Below the pieces are notes generated by a model, which saw only the letters and a list, made by a program, of their open reading frames with translations, ran no database searches and was not told the origin of the DNA. Positions 52,383 through 62,271 of a stretch of DNA of 64,000 bases are shown piece by piece. Both the position numbers and the translations under genes were made by a program. The stretch comes from Pholis gunnellus (Eukaryota; Chordata; Actinopteri; Perciformes; Pholidae). The stretch's first letter is position 1; each line of letters starts with the position of its first letter. The stretch spans positions 668,501 to 732,500 of the forward strand of contig OU342807.1 in NCBI GenBank assembly GCA_910591455.2, given 5' to 3'.

Positions 52383-55300
52383 CAGTCAGTCAAAGTGTCT
52401 CTGGTTTCTTGTCACGTGACTGTTGGTCTCAGATGAATCAATCATGACGTCATAGTTTCACAGTTTCATGTTTTTACAGTTTCATGTTAAAGTGAACTCT
52501 TTATGAGACATTTATAACGAGAACATGTGTTTGATGAAATATCACATATTTAACTTTCGTTTTGGCTGATTTTTCTGATGGAAGCATTTGTCGCATATGA
52601 AGTGTTCAAGGACCGTTGGAAAGATAAGAATCTTACGATGACGATGTCTTTTACAGCTTCTGGCTCTGATAAACTGTGCAGTTTTGAGGATTGTTTGAAG
52701 AAAACATACCTTTCAGGTGTTGGGTTTCAGAGGGTTAACATACATATTATTAAAAAGGAATAAATTACAGTTTTTGAATTGAAATGAAAAAGTCATTCCG
52801 TTATTGCTTAAATCATTTTGTCAATGCAATAACTGAAAGTGAATCGTTGATGTAGAGCCGTCTTGTGACTGACATTGGATGAGGTCTTACTTTGGCACTC
52901 TGATCTTGATGTGGACGTAGTGGTCTCCATAGCTGTAGCTGTTCATCCTCCGGATGCCTTTCCCCTGCAGACGGATCACCTGGTCAGCCTGGCAGGCAGC
53001 AGGAATCTGGAAACCACAGACACACTTTGAACCAGACGGCAGAGATCTGCTCTTCTCTGGAGCGTCCGGCAGATGCATCCAGAAGTAATACATGGAAGTG
53101 GCTGCACTGTAGTGTAACTGAAGTGACCCTCCGTGGGTTAGCCGTTAGCGGTGCTGCTAACGTTACTAGCTCTCCTCCTGTTGCTTTAAACACTGATTGG
53201 TTGTTTACAATGAAACATTATCAGAGATCAGAGACTAGAAACACAAGTTCTACTGAGTCAGTACAACTTTATTTACACTCTGATGGTTAACGGATGTACG
53301 GATCATGGATCCACTACGTCCGTTACACCATTATACTGATGGTTTGATAGTCATGGTGCACTTCTGACTCACCATTATACTGATGGTTTGATAGACATGG
53401 TGCACTTCTTACTCACCATTATACTGATGGTTTGATAGTCATGGTGCACTTCTGACTCACCATTATACTGATGGTTTGATAGACATGGTGCACTTCTGAC
53501 TCACCATTATACTGATGGTTTGATAGACATGGTGCACTTCTGACTCACCATTATACTGATGGTTTGATAGTCATGGTGCACTTCTTACTCACCATTATAC
53601 TGATGGTTTGATAGACATGGTGCACTTCTGACTCACCATTATACTGATGGTTTGATAGTCATGGTGCACTTCTGACTCACCATTATACTGATGGTTTGAT
53701 AGACATGGTGCACTTCTGACTCACCATTATACTGATGGTTTGATAGTCATGGTGCACTTCTTACTCACCATTATACTGATGGTTTGATAGACATGGTGCA
53801 CTTCTGACTCACCATTATACTGATGGTTTGATAGACATGGTGCACTTCTTACTCACCATTATACTGATGGTTTGATAGACATGGTGCACTTCTGACTCAC
53901 CATTATACTGATGGTTTGATAGACATGGTGCACTTCTTACTCACCATTATACTGATGGTTTGATAGTCATGGTGCACTTCTTACTCACCATTATACTGAT
54001 GGTTTGATAGAGGCCCGGTGCCGTTGCTGTTCCCCCCAGGATGGCCTGAGCTACAGAGATCAACACGTCTGAGTGGATGTCTATTCCGTTGCGCCTGAAC
54101 ACCGGACTCCTCTGAACCTGCACCAAGAAGTTTCAGATATAAACACTTCAGACTCCCGATACGTCGCCAGAATTCAATAACTTCTCAAATGAAGGAGAAA
54201 GAAAACTCACCCTGAATGTAATGAGGATTTCTTTTTTACCGACTGACATGCGAACTGTTTGACCATTTTCCACTCCTGTGGAGAGATGTAGAAATATCAC
54301 TTTATTCAGTTTACACAGACTCACAATCTGGAGTAATATTAAATAAACTGGCTGCAAATGTCTTTGTTTTCACATTCAAAACCTTTGTTGAGGTTTTTAG
54401 AGGTTGAAGCTTTGAATGACTGAAATGATGGCATTTCTTTCAGAAAGCAATTCTCTCCTGCATAAAGACAGGATACAGAAGAAACCAATTTAAGGTTTCC
54501 TCTTCCAAATAATCAACAGCGTAACTGTAGGAGCCTCCTTACCCGGTAACTATTTGAATGGTTGCTTTACTTGTGAATTACTGAAGTTTGAAGGTCAGTT
54601 CAGTGTAGAAACTTGTTTCCGTGGGGGGGGGCTTACATCGGCCAATAACTGGGCTATCAGGTTTTTAATTATTATATCGGCCTTTAAAAATCCACTAACG
54701 GTCGACTTCTAGTTTGAATCACACCACGAAGCCGTCACAGGAATCTAATTCTACAAGTCGTCCTTCGTCTGTTCAGGTTTCTTTATTAATTACTTATTGA
54801 ATTAAACCTACCAGAAGGTACAGGTACAGTGACCGTCTGCCTCTTCTTCGTCTGTCCTGAACCTCGGCACACAGCGCACGGCGTGTTTATGATCGACCCT
54901 TTCCCGCCACAGCGCCGACAGGCGGTGCGCATCCTGAAAGGACCCGTGTTGACCGACTCCTGCAGGAGGCGCCACAGACAGTGATGAGAGGAGGCTGACT
55001 GACAGCGCAGTGGAACAGTGAGGAAAGAGCCTGAAGCGCTTCAAATAGCTCCTCTGCTGCCACCTGCTGGACTGACACTCACCATGCCGGTGCCGTTGCA
55101 ATAGTGACAGTGAGACACTTTGGTGCCCGGCTCGCTGCCCCTCCCATCACACCGCTGACAGGCGTCGTCAATGTTCACACTCAGCTCCTTGTTCGCGCCC
55201 TTCGCTGCCTCTGAAAACGTAAGCTCCATCACAAACTGTGGAAGGAAACGGGACACTTCTTTACAATGAAACCGCTGACGACCACACAGACTACAACCTG

Positions 55301-56993
55301 CTCCATTAAACGCACGAATGTTTCACTAAGAACCAAAGATTTAAAGGTTTATGAATAGAAAACCCCGACGCGTGGAGATATGCTTCACCTCGGGCCGTTG
55401 TTCAAACATGTCGTGGATGTTTCCGAAGCCCATTCCTCCAGTAAACTCTCCGAAGATCTTCCTGAAGAGCTCCTCGGGGTCTATGTTGGTCCCCCCTGCC
55501 CTGTAGTACTGCTGCTGGCCTGCTGAGCCAGCACGGCCGGGGTCGAAGCCTGCCGCTCCGTGAGTGTCATATTGCTTCCTCTTCACCTCGTCACTCAGCA
55601 CCTTCAAACGAGAACGACCGCGGTGACATTTTGGGTTTGAGTTTGAATGACTGCTTGTCATAAATGACCAATTCTGTTGCGCTTTAAGATCGCTATAAAG
55701 GGTCTAAATGATCTCGGTCATGTTTGGGGTGTGGTACCTCATAGGCTTCAGCCAGCTTGGCAAACTTCTCTTTGGCGTCGGGGTCTTCTGGGTTGGTGTC
55801 CGGGTGATACTTCTTTGCCAACTGGGAGAGACAACAAGCATGAAGAATGATGAGAGAGAATGACAAAGCTTTTTTCTGAAGGTGTGACACAGCGATGGTC
55901 TCTGACCTGGTAGTAAGCCTTCTTGATGTCCTTCTGTGCCGCAGTGCGGGAGACGCCCAAGACTTCATAGAAGTCCTGCTTGTTGGCCGACCTGCTGCCG
56001 GTGTGGAAGGAGTGGCCGGTGATCCCACGGGGACATCTGGAGCCTGCGGAGGAAAGGATCCAAAGGGGACCGTGTGACCAGGAGTCCTGCTGTACATTCA
56101 CATCTGATTACGTATCTGCAATGTGAGGCGTTGTTTAGAAGCTAGCTGTTCATCAATAACAAGGACCAACGTCATGGCACTTATGGAACGCACATAAGAG
56201 ACAACATGAATGGGTACTGACGTCACCGCGATGTTACTGACGTCACCGCACTGATGTCACCGTACCGCTACTGACGTCACGATGACGTCACCGTAACGTT
56301 ACTGATGTAATCATGCTGTTACTGATGTCACTGTTACTGATGTCATCATGCTGTTACTGATGTCATCATGCTGTTACTGATGTCACTGTTACTGATGTCA
56401 TCATGCTGTTACTGATGTCACTGTTACTGATGTCATCATGCTGTTACTGATGTCATCATGCTGTTACTGATGTCATCATGCTGTTACTGATGTAATCATG
56501 CTGTTACTGATGTCACTGTTACTGTTGTAATCATGCTGTTACTGATGTCACCATGCTGTTAATGATGTCACCATGCTGTTACACACTAACAGAGAGCAGT
56601 TACATCACAGTCAAACCGATGCTAACTACCCTCAGAGGGTGTTAGCCTTCAGCTAGCTGCACACTAGCATCACTAACCCGTGTGCAGACGGTGCTGTGTG
56701 CATGTAAACAGACTGAGCCCATGACTGTCAGTGACTAGTTGAACTCTCAGGATGTTATGCTCACCATATGTACGATGCTAACAGTTAGCTGTCTCACCTC
56801 TCAGTCCTCCCAATGTCACGACACTTCCGGGTGTCCACGAGCTCCGGCCGCCCGCTGACCCCCCCCGGTGTGTCCGCGATATCGTCGCCGAACAAACTCC
56901 CGCATGTCCGGCGGAGACATTCAGAAAACGACCGCTGCGGCCGTGTCCTGTACACAACCAGCGTGTAGCGAGCCGGGCAGCCGGGGACGCCAT
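51984..56993 (-). CDS. dnaja3: Mitochondrial DnaJ homolog A3 (Tid1), 11 coding exons
   Basis: Exons in coding order: 56993-56798, 56043-55907, 55821-55738, 55601-55389, 55235-55083, 54959-54812, 54275-54211, 54117-53989, 53006-52891, 52295-52201, 52120-51984. All introns are GT-AG and every phase joins, giving 490 residues (human protein 480). Type I Hsp40: residues 1-88 contain no Asp or Glu and many Arg, as in a mitochondrial presequence; J domain from DFYEVLGV at 89 with HPD at 117-119; Gly-rich region about 155-200; four CxxCxGxG zinc motifs (Cys 236/239, 253/256, 275/278, 289/292); C-terminal substrate-binding domains; tail QQQKKKK, a Glu run and [10 protein letters not shown], like the human C-terminus. 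From family knowledge it is the matrix partner of mtHsp70 in folding and mtDNA upkeep. The start is the second of two in-frame ATGs (56993), because it has A at -3 and G at +4, while the first (57017) has a poor context. Odd points: intron 8 is a tandem array of its own 5' splice site, and exon 11 has a NAGNAG acceptor. Confidence 0.96.
52121..52126 (-). promoter_or_regulatory. dnaja3: NAGNAG tandem acceptor of dnaja3 exon 11
   Basis: The minus strand reads GTGTCCAGCAG then AGGGCAGC. Splicing after the first CAG (exon start 52123) or the second (52120) keeps the frame and differs by one alanine: ...SSAEGSTT or ...SSEGSTT, 491 or 490 residues. Confidence 0.7.
52299..52390. repeat. dnaja3: Poly-G plus (GA)n; polypyrimidine tract of exon 10 acceptor
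   Basis: On the coding (minus) strand this is an unbroken CT and poly-C tract of about 90 nt running straight into CTCTACAG before exon 10. A simple repeat therefore supplies the polypyrimidine tract. Confidence 0.85.
53266..53292. repeat. Single unit related to the 5.9-kb minisatellite
   Basis: ACTTTATTTACACTCTGATG followed by GTTAACG matches the unit of the array at 5940-6793, particularly its last, ACTCTGATGG-type copies. It is 34 bp from the splice-site array. Confidence 0.75.
53326..54010 (-). repeat. dnaja3: 44-bp minisatellite made of the exon 8/intron 8 boundary (tandem 5' splice sites)
   Basis: The block GGTTTGATAG recurs at exactly 44-bp steps from 53341 to 54001, 16 times. On the minus strand each unit holds TATCAAACCATCAGTATAAT then G|GTGAGT: the last 22 nt of exon 8 followed by the first 22 nt of the intron (to ...TGCACCATG). 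The true exon end is the copy at 53989/53988, because only there is the reading frame continuous with upstream exon 8 sequence. Fifteen copies keep GTGAGT; the copy nearest exon 9 reads GTGTAA. Units differ only at GTGAGTA/GTGAGTC and at ATGA/ATGT. As 44 is not a multiple of 3 and each unit brings an in-frame TAA into the first extension, only the first donor preserves the protein. Confidence 0.95.
54632..54715. mobile_element. Possible DNA-transposon end in dnaja3 intron 6
   Basis: The stretch with ATCGGCCAATAACTGGGC, TATATCGGCCTTTAAAAATC and GGTCGACTTCTAGT resembles a widespread vertebrate repeat end. No second end was found. Confidence 0.3.
56215..56580. repeat. TGACGTCA/TGATGTCA-type minisatellite in dnaja3 intron 1
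   Basis: The first 75 bp hold four exact TGACGTCA palindromes (56218, 56238, 56272, 56283). The rest is a 16/20-bp array of CATGCTGTTACTGATGTCAT units, about 16 copies, in which the CpG of that palindrome is replaced by TG. It begins about 170 bp upstream of exon 2 on the coding strand. Confidence 0.88.
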
Positions 56994-57039
56994 CTTCAAC
57001 GTCACTGCCGGTGTCATCAGCGCGTCAGCAGCGGTGGTC

Positions 57040-57051
57040 TGCGCATGTGCG
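57040..57051 (-). promoter_or_regulatory. dnaja3: NRF1-like site upstream of dnaja3
   Basis: TGCGCATGTGCG lies about 47 bp before the chosen ATG and differs at one base from the palindromic NRF1 consensus GCGCATGCGC. NRF1 drives many nuclear genes for mitochondrial proteins, so a site here is plausible. Binding is an inference. Confidence 0.4.
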
Positions 57052-57209
57052 GCATGTCTGCTACTGAAGCAGCCTACAAGTACACAGTGTACTACTTTAA
57101 GCTCACACTACACAACTTTTCAGTTTTTAGGCATTGTACTTTGTTGTGCAACATATTTACACTGAAGGAAATAAGTAGTCTAAATGTACTCCAGTAAGTA
57201 CTGCACTCA

Positions 57210-57330
57210 AGTACTGAGTCAATGTACTTGTACTTTACCGAAGTATTTTCATGTTCTGCTACTTACTGCCTCTCCTCCACTATATCTCAGAGGTACATGT
57301 TGTACTTTTTACTGTACTTCATATCTAAAT
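57210..57330 (+). repeat. Fragment of a widespread teleost dispersed repeat
   Basis: Contains TACTTGTACTTTACCGAAGT, ATATCTCAGAGGTACATGTT and GTACTTTTTACTGTACTTCA. This order (ACTTGAGTATTT..., CTCAGAGGGAAA..., TGTACTTTTTACT...) is familiar from repeats scattered in many teleost genomes. The transposon class is uncertain. Confidence 0.5.
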
Positions 57331-57440
57331 GATGATGATGACGACGTGGTCAAAGAGGCAGCAGCCACCTCATTAACCTACGACCTCCAGCTGTGTGACA
57401 TATAAACACAGTGATGCTGGAGGAACAGCAGAGGTCAGAG

Positions 57441-57484
57441 ATATATAACTCTATATATATATAGATATATATATAGAGTTATTA
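57441..57484. repeat. AT-rich perfect palindrome
   Basis: ATAACTCTATATATATATAG followed by its mirror, ending TATATAGAGTTAT. It would extrude as a cruciform or fold as a hairpin. Confidence 0.85.
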
Positions 57485-57788
57485 AAGGAGATGAAGGAAG
57501 GAGGCAGTTAGTGAGAGACCTTTATCGATGGACTCATAGTGGATTCATCTGCAGGCTGCAGTGATGAACGGAGCTACTGGACTCATCACAGAAAGGAGAT
57601 GAAATCAGCGCTGAGGCTGCTTCTTCAGAGAAAGAGCCTCTGTGTGCTTTCATTAAGGCGCTAATGTGCAGAGTCAGCAGACGCTTTCTCTGCCCGAGGT
57701 TCTGAGGTTCTGTGGTTCTGAGGTTCTGAGGTCCGGTTCCACCAGGCTGCTCCTAAATGTCTCTGTGGTTCATTCTCTTGAAGCCTGA

Positions 57789-57791
<3 letters not shown>

Positions 57792-57840
<49 letters not shown>
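57792..57840. repeat. (GT)n microsatellite
   Basis: A GT run of about 49 bp. Confidence 0.95.
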
Positions 57841-57841
<1 letters not shown>

Positions 57842-58269
57842 TCTCCAGCTGATGAGAGCGACCAAAGCAGTAACGTTAACGGCTGTAAATCCAGAACAAA
57901 GAGGCTCTAAAACCTTTGTGAATATGAAAGTATACGTATTATATCTGCTTCAAACGTACTTCATGTGACATAACTTAGAGAGGAACTATTATGAAAACGT
58001 AGAAGTTACAACACACACAACGAAACCACATTATGAGTTACATCCAGAGGGAAACATCTTGTGATTAAGTTTGATTTATGACAAATAATAATAATAATAA
58101 TAATAATAATGTGTGTAACATGGAGCGATCACATGACGAATGTTCACTGATCAAAACACTGTTTCGGTCTGAGGATGTTACAAAGAAGGACACGTTGTTT
58201 TTAGATGCTTCAATCAGAGAGTTACAGGATGTTCAACACGTTGAACACTGGACTTGTTTCTCTTCAGGG
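57841..58269. other. Intergenic, no gene recognised
   Basis: Contains an (AAT)n run at 58082-58110. Nothing else noted. Confidence 0.45.
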
Positions 58270-58445
58270 TTTCTGTGAAGGTGATGAAGCACTTCATGAA
58301 TATGAGTTTATAGATATTATCTCTGTCGTGGAGGTTAGTTTATGTTGTTCTACAGGTTTCACTCGTTGTCTGTTTGATTCTTCTCATTTAGTTTGTTCGT
58401 CGTCTGATGTTTCAGAGAATAAAGAAACAAACATCTCAGAGTCTG
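58270..58445 (+). repeat. Interspersed repeat R2, copy 2
   Basis: Counterpart of 31455-31640 in the same orientation. Both end in GTTTCAGAGAATAAAG followed by AACAAACA. The open frame here is not conserved in copy 1. Confidence 0.6.
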
Positions 58446-58685
58446 TGGAGGCCAAACACATGAAAGGTTTCCCTCCAGACGGGGTTGAAAACGTAGTTTA
58501 TCTGAACAGGGATGTAGTTTAGTTTCTTTAGTTGTGTTAGATAACAACCAATCAAGCTCTTTTCTATGATATAATGATTTATATAACTTATATAAAAGTA
58601 TTGTTTAGACTCCAATGAATGGGAACCTTTCAGAGAAAGAAGTCCTCTTCCTCGTTTCTTCCTCCATCGCTGCATCGCTGCACCA

Positions 58686-58889
58686 CACGTCCTCTAAACG
58701 TCCTCTAAACGTCCTCTAAACGTCCTCTAAACGTCCTCTAAACGCTGCCGTGACGTCTGGCGGTTGATGTTCGAGGCGGTTTCCAGTTGGGCTTCAAGTC
58801 CGAGGAGCATTTCTGTGGTCAGCGGATCGGTGGTTTCCACTGAGGAACATTTTCATATTAACTGATAAAAAGCCTCAATAAGTGGAACA

Positions 58890-58974
<85 letters not shown>
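58686..58974. repeat. 11-bp repeat (ACGTCCTCTAA)n and (GT)n tract
   Basis: Five units of CGTCCTCTAAA lie at 58686-58744. A GT run of about 84 bp lies at 58891-58974, and a 3-unit GGATCCT repeat follows at 59036-59058. Confidence 0.92.
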
Positions 58975-58975
<1 letters not shown>

Positions 58976-59279
58976 AGGAGATCTGGACCAGGCCACCCAC
59001 TCAGACTGTGCCAGACTGGGCCGGTCCCAGGACTCTGGATCCTGGATCCTGGATCCTGGGAACATGTGTTGTTTAAATATCTTGTTCATAAAAGTGAAGG
59101 TTGGCTCCGTGTGAACAGTAAAGCATGAAGCAGAAGTACGTTACAGCGACACACACAATGCACCACGTCAGCGTCACGACGTTCTGGTGACACAAATAAT
59201 AATGATTATTATCATGAATAGAAACCAAAGCAGTCGAGATGTGTTGAGAGAATGAAGGAAAGTCAGAGCAAAGGATTCA

Positions 59280-59690
59280 AAGTAAAACACAGACTGAAGA
59301 TAAGAAGTCGTGGTGACGTCTCTCGTTGGTTTGTGGACGTTTTGAAGCCTTGAGTTCAGCGATTTCACCGTCGCCATCTTGTTTTTTAGCAACCAGTGAA
59401 CAGGAAGTGACCATATGTGGACTGAGGAGGAGTGATGTAGAGACGCCGTATACGTCTCTGGTAGAGACCTGTCAATCACTGTGTAGCCCCGCCCCTAAAG
59501 CATCCCCTGCTTTATGGTCTGTGTGACTCTAAATGGACCATCATTTACTAAATGAACATCATGCTTTATTGAAGAAGACTTGAAACTAGAGATTGAGACC
59601 ATAAACTCATGTTTACAATGTTTACTGAGGTAATAAATCAAGAGAGAAGTAGAGTCATTTTCTCATAGACTTCTATACAACCAGAGGAGG
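59280..59690 (-). repeat. Interspersed repeat R1, copy G (5' end missing)
   Basis: Reverse orientation, from GTGACGTCTCTCGTTGGTTTG through CGTCGCCATCTTG, CCGTATACGTCTCTGGTAGA and the CTTCTATACAACCAGAGG end. It stops there, so the first ~100 bp of the family consensus are absent. Confidence 0.88.
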
Positions 59691-60736
59691 ATTTAATGGA
59701 ATATTCATTTGAGATTATTAGGAATATTGTCTTTTTCAGAATAAGGTCATAAAAGAGAATATTTGCTACATCTAAACGTAGTAAGTGTTCATAGACTGTA
59801 AACGTGTCGTCAGTGTTTTGATGTGAGGCTCATCTCTGAGCATCTGTTCCGCTCATTGAGGAAGTCTCTCTATCTGCTGTCGGCTCTTTTCTGTCGTTGG
59901 GGGAAAGTGTCGGACGTTGACGAGTTGACGTTGGTGTCAGCGCGGCTCCATTAGCGAGGGAGGAAGGTCTCGGCTGAGAGCTCGAGACTCGGCAGGACGC
60001 TACTTTCTCTGAGCTGTTTTGTCAACAGGTTGAAGATGTGATCGCACACTTGACTTGCGTTGATCTCGCCGAGGTCTGTGAAGAACTTAGACACGAGAAT
60101 AAGGAAGCTGTTGAGTGTTGATGTGACAACACTTCCCCCCCGTCACTCTGAATTGTCTTCATGACACGGTTCAAACTAAGTCAAACCCATAATTCCTCCC
60201 GTTTGACCAAGTGTGACAACGACAAAGAGAGACTGACCTTCACTTCCACTTTTTAGAATCAGAGCGACGGAGCAATTCAAGCTTGTTTTGAAAACACAAA
60301 AAGTTCCGCATTCGACATTTTCAGATGCTGCGAATGAGAAAAAGCAAGATGTGACATGCAACAATAGTGTAGCAGGCTGCCAACATAACATTACAATAAT
60401 GGTGTTAAGCTGAACAAACAACCGCCACGCTGATGCAGAACAACATTACCAGTCTTCCTCAGGTCCTCTGTCTAACTCCTCCGTCCATCTCTGCAGCTTA
60501 ACGCTCCACCACGTTCACTCTGTCGCTGGAAACATAAAACAGAATGAGACTGTCATCTGTTTGTCTGTGTACTTTATTTTCTATTTTATGGTAAATTTTA
60601 ATATTTTCTATTTTGTGAACTGTGTTGATTGTTTAATGTTGAGCTCCATCCACCATGTAAAATGATTGTATGTGCAACATGCTCTGAGCTGAATCTATAT
60701 GAGAGAGTCGGGCGATGATTCTCGATTGATGATGAA

Positions 60737-61265
60737 TAAGAAGTGGACGTAATCGTTGTGACGTCTCGTTGGTTTGTGGATGTTTTGAAGCCTCGATTTC
60801 GTTGATTTGTCCGTCGCCATCTTGTTTTTTTGCAACCAGTGAACAGGAAGTGACCGTATCTGGACTGAGGAGGAGTGACGTGGAGACGTGGCAGTTGCGG
60901 GCCGTGCATTTTATACCTGGGCCTTCAGTGCTGTCTTGCAGCTGAAACACCTCCTAATAACCTCATGATGGCGCCACAGTTACGGTTATTTGTTTCTAGG
61001 GGTGTAACAATACACCCCGCCCCTAAAGCATCCCCTGCTTTATGGTCTGTGTGACTCTAAATGGACCATCATTTACTAAATGAACATCATGCTGTATTGA
61101 AGAAGACTTGAAACTAGAGATTGAGACCATAAACTCATGTTTACAATGTTTACTGAGGTAATAAATCAAGAGAGAAGTAGAGTCATTTTCTCATAGACTT
61201 CTATACAACCAGAGGAGTCGCCCCCTGGTGGACACTAGAGAGAATGCAGCTTTAACACATGAAGC
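60737..61265 (-). repeat. Interspersed repeat R1, copy H, carrying a hAT end fragment
   Basis: R1 in reverse orientation, interrupted at about 60891-61015. 60892-60993 reads CAGTTGCGGGCCGTGCATTT and continues as the left ~100 bp of the hAT family at 44418. About 20 bp beginning AGGGGTGTAACAATACACC follow before R1 resumes at CCGCCCCTAAAGC. Confidence 0.85.
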
Positions 61266-62271
61266 ATCCTGTCTTCACTACTCTCTCTCTTTCTATTTAC
61301 ACCCAGCAGGCACGACCACAACGAATCCTCAGAGGTCTCCTGGATTTAAACATCCCAGAGTTTAGGAGACAGAGCAACACTTTGCTGTTTGCTCCTACAT
61401 GTTGAAGGAGAGAGCTGCAGAACGGAGGGGACAAAGAACAAAGAACAAAGAACAAAGGACAAAGGACAAAGAACAAAGAGGCAAATTGAAAACAAGAAAT
61501 AAATTCATCATCGCCAAGATGGATATCTCTTGTTTTTGAAGTCTGGGATGATTTGAGCTTGAAGTAGTGATGCAGTTATTATGTATCATGATGAAGAACA
61601 GATGGAGATATATACTGTATATATATATTCCTGTTGGAGAGGACAGCCCATAATGCTACAATGGGATTTGTGGTGGAACCTGCAGAGTATTCCAGAAGAA
61701 CGATGTATGTGCATTAGAGAGGCAGGAGATGCTACGAATGAAACCCATTTCATATTTCAATCCAAAATGTTTGGACGTCTTTGTCCGGCTGTCGCTGGTA
61801 GAAATGTGATGGAAACCGAGCACAAGAAAGAGAACACAGTGTGTGCACGGAGGGTGATGTGTGACTTTTCCCTTCTTTGTCCAGGAAAGACAATACCGAA
61901 CCCCCTCTGGTGAGAGCATCTTGAAGGAATCCCGAAGGCAAGCCGGCACCTGACGGCCGGACAAAGCCGAAGGTTGAGAGGGTCGAGAGTCAAAGGTCGT
62001 GGAGCGGAGGCCTGAAGTGGAATCAGCAGGAGAACCAGTGAATCACCTCGTATCGCGTTGTCTCCTTCTTATTAGCTGTCCAGCTCCTCGGGAGGCCGGA
62101 AAGCAGCTGCTCTTTCTGTTCGGCTGATTGATGGTCTTCACTTTTGTTCCGTCTGTATTTCTGTCGTCATTTCACGTCTAGTTATGTTCAGGTTTTAAAT
62201 GCTCGCGGCTCTGTGAGGCTTCACTAACATGTCAGCATGCTAACGCACGTTCAGGACACGCCCAGTGGTAT
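61266..62271. other. Intergenic, no gene recognised
   Basis: Contains a 7-bp repeat (AAAGAACA/AAAGGACA) at 61432-61475. A 110-codon open frame at 61581-61913 has no recognisable domain and no splice or repeat context. Confidence 0.45.

Noticed and set aside
53326..54010. Array with regular spacing considered as a CRISPR-like locus (also 25.9 kb and 5.9 kb arrays)
   Set aside because: There are no unique spacers between repeats, and the setting is a vertebrate gene intron.
56994..57017. Upstream in-frame ATG of dnaja3 (adds MTPAVTLK)
   Set aside because: Poor start context (C at -3, A at +4) compared with the ATG at 56993 (A at -3, G at +4).
61581..61913. 110-codon plus-strand open frame
   Set aside because: No domain, no start or splice support, and an equally long minus-strand frame overlaps it.
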